Positions 1-5,341 of a DNA stretch of 7,420 bases are shown here, piece by piece. The notes beneath the pieces were generated by a model. It had not been told where the DNA came from. It was given only the letters and a program-made list of their open reading frames with translations, and did not search any database. How positions within the stretch are numbered: the stretch's first letter is position 1; every line of letters starts with the position of its first letter. Position numbers and translations under genes: made by a program. The DNA is from an uncultured Clostridia bacterium (GTDB taxonomy: Bacteria > Bacillota > Clostridia > Christensenellales > UBA1242). The stretch covers positions 1 through 7,420 of the forward strand of contig CALVNU010000044.1 of NCBI GenBank assembly GCA_944349915.1, in the 5' to 3' direction.

Positions 1-234
1 GGCAAGAGAAATATTAAAATCACTCTTAAATATGATGAACTTGGAGACAGCGTTATTCAAGGTTTGAAAAGAATTTCTAAGCCTGGACTTCGTATATATG
101 CACAAAAAGATAAACTTCCTAGAGTTATTAGCGGACTTGGAATTGCAATTATCTCTACAAACAAAGGTATTGTAACAGACAAAACTGCTAGAGAACTTGG
201 AGTTGGTGGCGAAGTTCTTGCTTATGTATGGTAA
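1..234 (+). CDS. rpsH: 30S ribosomal protein S8, 3' part
   Basis: The gene enters from the left edge in frame 1; its last 77 codons are present and it ends at TAA 232-234. S8 is a primary 16S rRNA-binding protein of the 30S central domain, and in E. coli it also represses the spc operon. The visible part holds the family's conserved C-terminal half: SKPGLRIYA near visible residues 26-34, GLGIAIISTNKG near 46-57, and the terminal GVGGEVLAYVW. About 55 N-terminal residues are missing, judging from the usual length of about 130. The stop overlaps the strong Shine-Dalgarno site of rplF (AAGGAGGA, 233-240). Identification is near certain; the start lies outside the window. Confidence 0.97.
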   Translation, partial: GKRNIKITLKYDELGDSVIQGLKRISKPGLRIYAQKDKLPRVISGLGIAIISTNKGIVTDKTARELGVGGEVLAYVW

Positions 235-243
235 GGAGGAGTT

Positions 244-792
244 ATGTCAAGAATTGGTAAAAAAGTGATTGTTATGCCTGCCGGTGTAACTGCAAAATTT
301 GAGCATGATGTCCTTACTGTAAACGGACCTAAAGGAACTCTTAGTCAATGGATTGACAAAACAATTGCTGTTAAAATTGACGGACAAGAGTTGTCTTTTG
401 AAATTGCTAAAAACGCATCGGATGCAAACGCAAAACATGGACTTTACAGAGCACTTGCTCACAACATGGTTGTTGGCGTTAGTGAAGGATTTAAAAAATC
501 ACTTCTTATCTCTGGTGTAGGTTACAAAGCACAGGTAAATGGAAATAAACTTGTTATGAACCTTGGGTTCTCTCATCAAGTTGAAGTTGAAGTGCCAGAA
601 GGATTGCAAGTTAGCACACCTTCTGCAACAGAAATTGTTGTAAGTGGCATTGACAAACAAAAAGTTGGTCAATTTGCGTCTAATATAAGAGATATTAGAC
701 CTGTTGAACCATATCATGGCTATGGAGTTAGATATGCTGACGAAGTGGTTATTAGAAAAGTCGGAAAAACTGCCGGTAAAGGTAAGAAATAG
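244..792 (+). CDS. rplF: 50S ribosomal protein L6
   Basis: Encodes 182 residues, normal for L6 (about 175-185). L6 binds 23S rRNA near the sarcin-ricin loop and the factor-binding centre of the 50S subunit. It starts MSRIGKKVI, as most bacterial L6 proteins do, and has the two-fold repeated L6 domain (about residues 10-80 and 90-165). The middle motif GVGYKAQV is at 91-98 and the C-terminal signature EPYHGYGVRYADEVV at 155-169. The signature is slightly unusual because most bacteria have EPYKGKGI at its start. The ATG lies 3 bases after AAGGAGGA (233-240). It follows rpsH by 9 bases and precedes rplR by 10, so co-translation within one operon is expected. Confidence 0.98.
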   Translation: MSRIGKKVIVMPAGVTAKFEHDVLTVNGPKGTLSQWIDKTIAVKIDGQELSFEIAKNASDANAKHGLYRALAHNMVVGVSEGFKKSLLISGVGYKAQVNGNKLVMNLGFSHQVEVEVPEGLQVSTPSATEIVVSGIDKQKVGQFASNIRDIRPVEPYHGYGVRYADEVVIRKVGKTAGKGKK

Positions 793-802
793 GAGTTAAA
801 GT

Positions 803-1171
803 ATGATTAAGAAAACAGATAAAAATCAAGAAAGACTTAATCGTCACAAAAGAGTTAGAAGAAAATTGAGTGGAACAAGCGCAAGACCAAGACTTTGCGT
901 ATATCGTTCTCTTAGCCAAATCTATGCTCAAATTATTGATGATGATGCTCAAAAAACTCTTGTTTCTGCTTCAACCCTTGAAAAAGACATTCAAGCAAAA
1001 TGCAAAGGCAAAACAAAGAGCGAACAAGCCAAAATTGTTGGACAAGAAATTGCTAAAAGAGCACTTGTAAAGAAAATTGATGAAGTTGTCTTTGACAGAG
1101 GCGGTTACATTTATATAGGTCGTGTTCAGGCTCTGGCTGATGGTGCTAGAGAGGCTGGACTTAAATTTTAG
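803..1171 (+). CDS. rplR: 50S ribosomal protein L18
   Basis: Encodes 122 residues, the usual bacterial size (about 117-122). L18 binds 5S rRNA and, with L5, anchors it in the central protuberance of the 50S subunit. The basic N-terminus (residues 1-30, ending in ARPRLCVYRS) is the typical rRNA-binding tail, followed by SQIYAQIIDD (38-47) and the diagnostic C-terminal DRGGYIYIGRVQALADGAR (98-116). The ATG is preceded by AGGAG (791-795), which overlaps the rplF stop codon. Its own stop TAG (1169-1171) is part of the Shine-Dalgarno site of rpsE, so the two genes are tightly linked. Nothing odd is seen in length or reading frame. Confidence 0.98.
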   Translation: MIKKTDKNQERLNRHKRVRRKLSGTSARPRLCVYRSLSQIYAQIIDDDAQKTLVSASTLEKDIQAKCKGKTKSEQAKIVGQEIAKRALVKKIDEVVFDRGGYIYIGRVQALADGAREAGLKF

Positions 1172-1180
1172 GAGGAAATT

Positions 1181-1768
1181 ATGGCAGAAAATGAAGTAAT
1201 TACAGCGGAAAATGCTGAAGAAACCTCTTCTAAAGGCAAAAAGTCTAGTCAAAAACCACGACAAGACCGCAGAGAACGCACTCAAAGAAGAGAAACCAGC
1301 GATATTGAAAAGAAAGTTGTTTCTGTAAGACGAGTTCAAAAGGTTGTTAAAGGCGGAAGAATTCTTCGCTTTTCCGCTCTTGTTGTTGTTGGAGACGGCA
1401 AAGGCAAAGTTGGACTTGGAATTGGAAAGAGCAGAGAAGTTAGTGGCGCAATTGAAAAAGCTACCACTATTGCTAAGAAAAATATGAAGATGGTTCCTAT
1501 TGTGGATGGAACAATTCCACATGAAACAATCGGAAAATTTTCTTCAACAAAAATCTTGCTTCTTCCAGCACCTGCCGGAACTGGTGTTATTGCAGGCGGT
1601 TCTGCTCGTGCAGTTATCGAACTTGCGGGAATTGCAAATATCGTTACAAAAAGACATGGTTCTTCAAACAAAATCAATGTTGTAAAAGCAACTTTTGAAG
1701 GGCTTATGGGACTTAAAACCAAAGAAGAAATTGCAAGAAGACGCGGAAAAAGCGTTGAAGAGATTTAA
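1181..1768 (+). CDS. rpsE: 30S ribosomal protein S5 with N-terminal extension
   Basis: S5 lies at the 30S decoding-fidelity and mRNA-entry region beside S4 and 16S helix 34. The conserved protein starts near residue 43 (VVSVRRVQKVVKGGR, 46-60). The dsRNA-binding-like N domain covers about 43-106, and the C domain about 120-190 with PAGTGVIAGG (131-140) and the terminal RGKSVEEI. Total length is 195 residues against about 165-170 in Bacillus or E. coli. The surplus is a charged, low-complexity leader (about 1-42): acidic first, then rich in Lys and Arg. The start is secure: TAGGAGGA (1169-1176) sits just before ATG 1181, and the next in-frame Met is residue 102, inside the conserved fold. The C-terminus stops at EEI without the LG seen in Bacillus. 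Confidence 0.97.
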   Translation: MAENEVITAENAEETSSKGKKSSQKPRQDRRERTQRRETSDIEKKVVSVRRVQKVVKGGRILRFSALVVVGDGKGKVGLGIGKSREVSGAIEKATTIAKKNMKMVPIVDGTIPHETIGKFSSTKILLLPAPAGTGVIAGGSARAVIELAGIANIVTKRHGSSNKINVVKATFEGLMGLKTKEEIARRRGKSVEEI

Positions 1769-1780
1769 AAGGGGGAAACT

Positions 1781-1975
1781 ATGGCAACAAAACAAAAAAT
1801 GCTTAAAGTTACTTGGGTTAAAAGCGCTATTGGCTACAACAAAAAACAAGCAATGATTGTTGAAGCGTTGGGCTTTAAAAAACTCAATCAAACAAGACTT
1901 CTCCCCGACAATGATTCCATTAGAGGAAGCCTCCACCACATCGCTCACCTTGTTAAAGTGGAAGAGGTTAAATAG
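1781..1975 (+). CDS. rpmD: 50S ribosomal protein L30
   Basis: Encodes 64 residues; L30 is normally about 58-62. It is a small surface protein of the 50S subunit, bound to 23S rRNA domain II, and is dispensable or absent in some bacteria. The fold signature is clear: LKVTWVKSAIGYNKKQ (8-23), the central ALGFKKLNQT (29-38), then DNDSIRGSLHHIAHLVKVEE. A short MATKQKM leader accounts for the small excess length. The ATG follows AAAAGGGGG (1767-1775), a purine-rich site that overlaps the rpsE stop. The TAG stop is shared with the Shine-Dalgarno site of rplO. Its position between rpsE and rplO is the standard spc order. Confidence 0.97.
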   Translation: MATKQKMLKVTWVKSAIGYNKKQAMIVEALGFKKLNQTRLLPDNDSIRGSLHHIAHLVKVEEVK

Positions 1976-1984
1976 GAGGTCGTT

Positions 1985-2431
1985 ATGCAACTTGAAAATT
2001 TAAAACCTGCCAAAGGTGCTACAACAAAAAAAGTTAGAGTTGGCAGAGGAATTGGCAGTGGAATAGGTAAAACTAGCGGAAAAGGACATAAAGGTCAAAA
2101 TGCACGCAGTGGTGGCGGAGTTAGACCTGGATTTGAGGGTGGAAACATTCCTATGATAAGAAAACTTCCTATCCGTGGCTTTAACAATAAAAACTTTAGA
2201 AAAGGTTATGCTTGCATCAATGTTGGCGACCTTGAAGCATTTGAACCAAATGCTGTTATCACAGAAGAACTGCTTTACGAAACAAGATTTATTGGAAAGC
2301 GTGCTCCTTATGGGCTCAAAATTTTGGGCGATGGCACTCTTACAAAACCTCTTACTATCAAAGCAAGTAAAGTAACAAAACAGGCTAGAGAAAAAATTGA
2401 AAAAGTTGGCGGTAAAATTGAGGAGTTATAA
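1985..2431 (+). CDS. rplO: 50S ribosomal protein L15
   Basis: Encodes 148 residues, the normal size. L15 is a late-assembling 50S protein whose long N-terminal extension threads through 23S rRNA. That extension is seen here as the Gly/Lys/Arg-rich segment at residues 18-55 (VGRGIGSGIGKTSGKGHKGQ, then GGGVRPGFEGG). It is followed by the conserved PMIRKLPIRGF (56-66) and a globular C-domain ending VGGKIEEL. AGGAGGT (1974-1980) stands 4 bases before the ATG and overlaps the rpmD stop. The end is notable: the stop TAA (2429-2431) shares its last A with the secY ATG, and the secY Shine-Dalgarno lies within the last L15 codons. Confidence 0.98.
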   Translation: MQLENLKPAKGATTKKVRVGRGIGSGIGKTSGKGHKGQNARSGGGVRPGFEGGNIPMIRKLPIRGFNNKNFRKGYACINVGDLEAFEPNAVITEELLYETRFIGKRAPYGLKILGDGTLTKPLTIKASKVTKQAREKIEKVGGKIEEL

Positions 2432-3720
2432 TGTTTAAAACTATAGCAGAAGCATTTAAAGTTAAAGATATAAGAAAGAAGATTCTTATCACTCTTCTTC
2501 TACTTTTTATCTATAGAATTGGTTGCTGGATTCCTTGCGTTGGGTTTAGCACTTCTATTGTGGACACTTCTGGCTCAAGTTTTGGGTTCTTTGAACTTAT
2601 GAACTTGGTTAGTGGTGGCGCGCTTTCAAACTGTTCTATTCTCGCACTAGGTGTCTCGCCTTACATTACAGCATCAATTGTTATTCAATTGTTGACCGTT
2701 GCAATTCCAGCCCTTGAAAGAGCGGCAAAAAGTGGTGAGGATGGCAGAAGAAAAATCAACCTTTACACAAGAATTGCAGCACTAGTGTTGGCTCTTGCTC
2801 AAGCAATTGGTATTGTTGTGGCTTATTCTGGCAACCTTGATCCAAACCTTGAGGGATTTCCAACTTGGCTTATTGGCGCAGGTGTTGTTATAACTCTTGT
2901 TGCAGGAGCAATGTTTACTGTTTGGATTGGCGAAAGAATTACCGAACTTGGAATTGGTAATGGCACGAGCCTTCTTATTTTTGTAGGTATTCTTTCTAGC
3001 GCTGGTCAAAGTTTGTATGCTGCTATTGAATATACCATTGCGGACATCAACTATATTTGGTATATCCTTATCTTTATTGTTGCTGTTATCGCAATCTTCG
3101 CACTTATTGTGTTTATCGATGGCGGAGAAAGACGGGTGAATGTTCAATATGCAAAACAAATAAAAGGCAGAAGAATGTACGGCGGTCAAAGCAACTACAT
3201 TCCTATCAAAGTAAACGCAACAGGCGTTATGCCTATCATCTTTGCAAATGCTTTGCTTACATTCCCTCAACTTATCATATCAATTTTCTGGCCAAATGTT
3301 ACTTGGTATAGCGATTGGCTGGGCACGAATTCTTGGCTTTATATTGTTCTTACTGCTTTGCTCATCCTTCTCTTTGCTTTCTTCTATTCGAAAATCACTT
3401 TTGACCCTAATGATATTAGCAAGAGAATTCAACAACAGGGAGGATTTATTCCTGGCATAAGGGCAGGAAAGCCAACAGCAGAATATTTAGGAAAAATTTC
3501 TGGAAGAATAACACTTTTCGGTGCAATCTTCCTTGCGATAATTGCGCTGATACCATCACTTGCCTTCAAGGCAATTGGAGATGCGGCAACAACAGCATCA
3601 ATTCTTATCAACGCATTTAGCACAACAGGTCTTATGATTGTTGTTTCTGTTGCACTTGAACTTGACAAACAACTTTCTGCTCAAATGTTTATGAGAAATC
3701 ATAAGGGCTTTTTAAATTAA
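2431..3720 (+). CDS. secY: Protein translocase subunit SecY
   Basis: Encodes 429 residues, full length for SecY, the channel of the SecYEG translocon in the cytoplasmic membrane. Ten hydrophobic segments can be seen at about 18-36, 72-92, 115-132, 147-165, 179-198, 210-229, 263-285, 303-320, 362-380 and 386-408, with the plug region near 55-71. The cytoplasmic loop after TM6 carries GERRVNVQYAKQ (232-243). The loop after TM8 carries QQGGFIPGIRAGKPTAEYL (335-353), whose Arg344 matches the invariant SecA/ribosome-interacting Arg of this loop. The ATG overlaps the rplO stop (TAATG), with AGGAG at 2421-2425, so translation is probably coupled to L15. It is the last gene before the only sizeable gap in the window. 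Confidence 0.98.
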   Translation: MFKTIAEAFKVKDIRKKILITLLLLFIYRIGCWIPCVGFSTSIVDTSGSSFGFFELMNLVSGGALSNCSILALGVSPYITASIVIQLLTVAIPALERAAKSGEDGRRKINLYTRIAALVLALAQAIGIVVAYSGNLDPNLEGFPTWLIGAGVVITLVAGAMFTVWIGERITELGIGNGTSLLIFVGILSSAGQSLYAAIEYTIADINYIWYILIFIVAVIAIFALIVFIDGGERRVNVQYAKQIKGRRMYGGQSNYIPIKVNATGVMPIIFANALLTFPQLIISIFWPNVTWYSDWLGTNSWLYIVLTALLILLFAFFYSKITFDPNDISKRIQQQGGFIPGIRAGKPTAEYLGKISGRITLFGAIFLAIIALIPSLAFKAIGDAATTASILINAFSTTGLMIVVSVALELDKQLSAQMFMRNHKGFLN

Positions 3721-3734
3721 TTCTCAACTTGGCA

Positions 3735-3762
3735 TCACCAGCGGAGCACTGCTCCGCTGTGA
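3735..3762 (+). repeat. GC-rich hairpin downstream of secY
   Basis: Fifteen bases after the secY stop lies a strong inverted repeat: arms TCAC/GTGA plus AGCGGAGC/GCTCCGCT, one bulged C (3738 or 3739) and an ACT loop (3748-3750). This gives 12 pairs. It is far more GC-rich than anything around it. No U-tract follows directly: the next bases are GAGCAATATAGTAACAACC, and the first T-run begins about 18 bases later, so it is not a textbook intrinsic terminator in either direction. It could be a weak terminator or processing/stability hairpin at the 3' end of the secY message, or a copy of a dispersed palindromic repeat. The structure is certain; the function is open. Confidence 0.75.
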
Positions 3763-3781
3763 GCAATATAGTAACAACCTT

Positions 3782-3826
3782 TTAAGTTTTATCTTTGACC
3801 TTGTTTTGTATATCTTCAAAACTTAA
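3782..3826. repeat. AT-rich 9-bp inverted repeat
   Basis: TTAAGTTTT (3782-3790) and AAAACTTAA (3818-3826) are perfect inverse complements separated by 27 bases, extendable by one G-U pair (3781/3827). The long loop and AT-only stem make a stable RNA hairpin doubtful. TTGTTTTT (3835-3842) lies about 9 bases beyond the right arm, so a poor terminator together with the upstream GC hairpin is conceivable. A protein-binding site on DNA is an alternative. Confidence 0.4.
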
Positions 3827-3831
3827 GTAAA

Positions 3832-3888
3832 AATTTGTTTTTAAATTACGCTAAATTTATATTTAGAAAAATCTTTTAAAAACAAATT
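3832..3888. repeat. Perfect 14-bp inverted repeat with nested 6-bp stem
   Basis: AATTTGTTTTTAAA (3832-3845) is the exact inverse complement of TTTAAAAACAAATT (3875-3888). Inside lies a second stem, CTAAAT (3851-3856) with ATTTAG (3861-3866) around a TTAT loop. As RNA this would be an AT-rich cruciform-like stem with an internal loop; as DNA it could be a paired operator. The best candidate promoter for adk has its -35 in the left arm and its -10 in the inner stem. No U-tract follows either arm, so a terminator role is unlikely. Confidence 0.65.
3835..3863 (+). promoter_or_regulatory. Candidate sigma-A-type promoter for adk
   Basis: TTGTTT (3835-3840), a 17-base spacer and TATATT (3858-3863) form a candidate promoter: the -10 matches TATAAT at 5 of 6, and the -35 matches only the TTG. 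The start point would be near 3870, giving an A-rich leader of about 90 bases before the GTG of adk. The leader shows no obvious strong structure and ends in GGAGGT. A weaker alternative is TTGATA (3898-3903) with 17 bases to GAAAAT (3921-3926). Support is sequence resemblance in an AT-rich spacer only. Confidence 0.4.
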
Positions 3889-3949
3889 GAAAAAGTTTTG
3901 ATAGCAATAGACAAGCAAGCGAAAATAAAGCAAAAAGAAGTTACAAATC

Positions 3950-3955
3950 GGAGGT
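3950..3955 (+). promoter_or_regulatory. Ribosome-binding site deciding the GTG start of adk
   Basis: GGAGGT stands 7 bases before GTG 3963. No ATG occurs in frame between this site and the Walker A motif, and the encoded KLVLLGAAGSGKGT is the exact N-terminus expected for adenylate kinase. This fixes a GTG initiation codon. Confidence 0.85.
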
Positions 3956-3962
3956 AATTATA

Positions 3963-4586
3963 GTGAAACTTGTTTTACTTGGTGCTGCTGGTAGTGGCAA
4001 GGGCACTCTTGCAAAAAAAATTGTAGCCGACTTTAACATTCCTCAACTTTCAACAGGGGATTTGCTTAGAGAGGTGGCAAAAAGCGGAACTGCACTTGGC
4101 GAAGAAGTAAAAGCATACCAGCAAAGTGGAGCGCTTGTCCCTGACAATGTTACTTTTGAAGTGCTTAAAGACAGACTTAAAAAAAGCGACTGCAAAAATG
4201 GTTACATTTTGGACGGTTACCCACGAACTTTAAATCAAGCAAAAATGCTGGCTGAAATTGCTGATGTAGATGCAGTTATTTCAATTGAACTTGATTTTGA
4301 GGAAATAGTAAAACGACTTGTTTCACGCAGAAATTGCCCAAATTGCGGAGAAATTGACAATGCAGAATATCAAGGTTACACTGGATTTTGTCGCAAATGT
4401 CAAACTCCATTGTTTCAGCGTGATGACGATAAACCTGAAGCAATAAAGGCTCGTCTGGAAGTTTATAAACAAAATATAACACCACTTATAAACTTCTACG
4501 GTGATAAGGTTTTCAAAGTTTCTTCTGCGGGAACTCCAGATGAAACATATAAACCTGTAAAACTTTTTTTAGAGAGGCTTAAGTGA
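3963..4586 (+). CDS. adk: Adenylate kinase, zinc-type LID, GTG start
   Basis: Catalyses ATP + AMP to 2 ADP in the cytoplasm. The 207 residues contain the Walker A loop GAAGSGKGT (7-15), the AMP-binding TGDLLRE (31-37), DGYPRT (84-89; usually DGFPRT), and a LID domain (about 122-159) followed by RDDDKPEAIKARL (153-165). The LID has Cys125, Cys128, Cys143 and Cys146, the four-cysteine zinc site typical of Gram-positive enzymes. It is odd in two ways: the CxxC pairs are 14 residues apart rather than the 16 I expect, and the usual YHxxFNPP stretch is replaced by EIDNAEYQGYTG. The protein is therefore shorter than the usual 212-217. It ends TGA TGA, and map begins on the last A of the first TGA. 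Its place between secY and map is standard for Firmicutes, but the 242-base gap before it is long. Confidence 0.97.
   Translation: MKLVLLGAAGSGKGTLAKKIVADFNIPQLSTGDLLREVAKSGTALGEEVKAYQQSGALVPDNVTFEVLKDRLKKSDCKNGYILDGYPRTLNQAKMLAEIADVDAVISIELDFEEIVKRLVSRRNCPNCGEIDNAEYQGYTGFCRKCQTPLFQRDDDKPEAIKARLEVYKQNITPLINFYGDKVFKVSSAGTPDETYKPVKLFLERLK
4354..4382 (+). promoter_or_regulatory. Possible internal promoter within adk
   Basis: TTGACA (4354-4359), then 17 bases, then TACACT (4377-4382; 4 of 6, keeping the important second A and last T). It lies in the codons of the Adk LID and points toward map. It is weaker than the site inside map and may be chance in AT-rich coding DNA. Confidence 0.2.
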
Positions 4587-5329
4587 TGAACAATCTTAAT
4601 CCTGCAGAAATGGTTCTTATGAGAAAAGCGGGACAAATAACAAGAGACGCGCTAAATTACTGCGAGACCTTGATAAAACCTGGCATTTCTACAAAAGAAC
4701 TTGACAATCTGGCAAAAAAGTTTATAATTGATAGTGGTGCAATTCCCTCATTTTTAAATTATGAAGGCTATCCTGCTTCCATTTGCACTTCCGTCAACGA
4801 GATGGTTGTGCATGGCATTCCAAGCGAGAAAGTCATTTTAAAAGAGGGAGACATCATTAGTATTGACCTTGGCGTTATATACAAGGGATATAACGGTGAT
4901 GCAGCGAGAACTTTTCCAGTTGGCAAAATTACACCAGCAAAACAACGACTTATTGATGTTACAAAACAATGCTTCTTTGAAGGGATAAAAAACCTCAAAG
5001 TTGGGCATCGGCTTGGTGAAATGTCTCATGCTATTCAAACTTATGCAGAAAAACATGGTTATTCTGTTGTTAGAGAACTTGTTGGACACGGCATAGGCAA
5101 AAAAATGCATGAACCGCCTTCGGTTCCAAACTATGGCAAGGTTACAGACGGACCGCTTGTAACCGAAAACGCCTGTCTTGCAATTGAACCTATGATTAAT
5201 ATGGGGCGCAAAGATGTTTGGCTTCTTGAAGATGGCTGGGGAGTTATAACGCGTGATGGAATGCCTTCTGCTCACTATGAAAATACCGTTCATGTAACCA
5301 AAGACGGAATTGAAATTTTGACTTTATAA
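4586..5329 (+). CDS. map: Methionine aminopeptidase, type I
   Basis: Removes the initiator Met from nascent proteins; a two-metal cytosolic enzyme. The 247 residues match the type Ia size (about 248-264) with no zinc-finger extension. All active-site residues are present: His76 (VVHGIP), Asp94 (SIDLG), Asp105 (NGDAARTF), His168 (VGHGIG), His175, Glu201 (IEPM) and Glu232 (HYENT). I chose ATG 4586, which overlaps the adk stop as TGATG and is 8 bases from AGAGAGG (4571-4577). A GTG at 4583 would add one Met only. Co-translation with adk is likely. The gene also contains a perfect-consensus promoter at its codons 39-48. The following KOW gene begins 12 bases after the stop. Confidence 0.97.
   Translation: MNNLNPAEMVLMRKAGQITRDALNYCETLIKPGISTKELDNLAKKFIIDSGAIPSFLNYEGYPASICTSVNEMVVHGIPSEKVILKEGDIISIDLGVIYKGYNGDAARTFPVGKITPAKQRLIDVTKQCFFEGIKNLKVGHRLGEMSHAIQTYAEKHGYSVVRELVGHGIGKKMHEPPSVPNYGKVTDGPLVTENACLAIEPMINMGRKDVWLLEDGWGVITRDGMPSAHYENTVHVTKDGIEILTL
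4701..4728 (+). promoter_or_regulatory. Perfect-consensus internal promoter inside map
   Basis: TTGACA (4701-4706), a 16-base spacer and TATAAT (4723-4728) match both housekeeping sigma-factor hexamers at every position. The predicted start is near 4735, about 600 bases before the KOW gene. Transcription from here would cover KOW-infA-rpmJ-rpsM-rpsK-rpsD and probably rpoA, without adk or a complete map. It overlays codons 39-48 of map (LDNLAKKFII), so the match is not free of coding constraint. The sequence match is exact; activity is inferred. Confidence 0.5.
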
Positions 5330-5341
5330 AAGGAAAAAACT

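Noticed and set aside
344..357. GTCAAT-GG-ATTGAC short palindrome in rplF
   Set aside because: Six-base arms inside coding sequence with no terminator or promoter context; expected by chance in a window this size.
1092..1119. TTGACA-16-TATAGG inside rplR, resembling a promoter before rpsE
   Set aside because: The -10 lacks the final T, and the bases encode the highly conserved FDRGGYIYIGR of L18, so the match is best explained by coding constraint.
1356..1367. GAAGAATTCTTC 12-base palindrome in rpsE
   Set aside because: Encodes the conserved GRILR segment of S5; with no loop it cannot form a hairpin, and nothing nearby supports a binding site.
971..1522. 183-codon open frame on the - strand
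   Set aside because: Lies antisense to rplR and rpsE, has low-complexity Ser/Asn/Phe-rich translation and no recognisable domain; a shadow of the real genes.
2782..3270. 162-codon open frame on the - strand opposite secY
   Set aside because: The translation is rich in Asn, Ser, Lys and Cys with no domain, as expected from the complement of membrane-protein codons.
3729..3785. Small TTG-initiated frame of 18 codons through the GC hairpin
   Set aside because: No Shine-Dalgarno site, a rare start codon, and the hairpin explains the sequence better.
4584..4589. UGA read as Trp (Mycoplasma-type code)
   Set aside because: adk ends at the expected length at TGA, with map starting on it; Trp is encoded by TGG throughout and the other genes stop at TAA or TAG.
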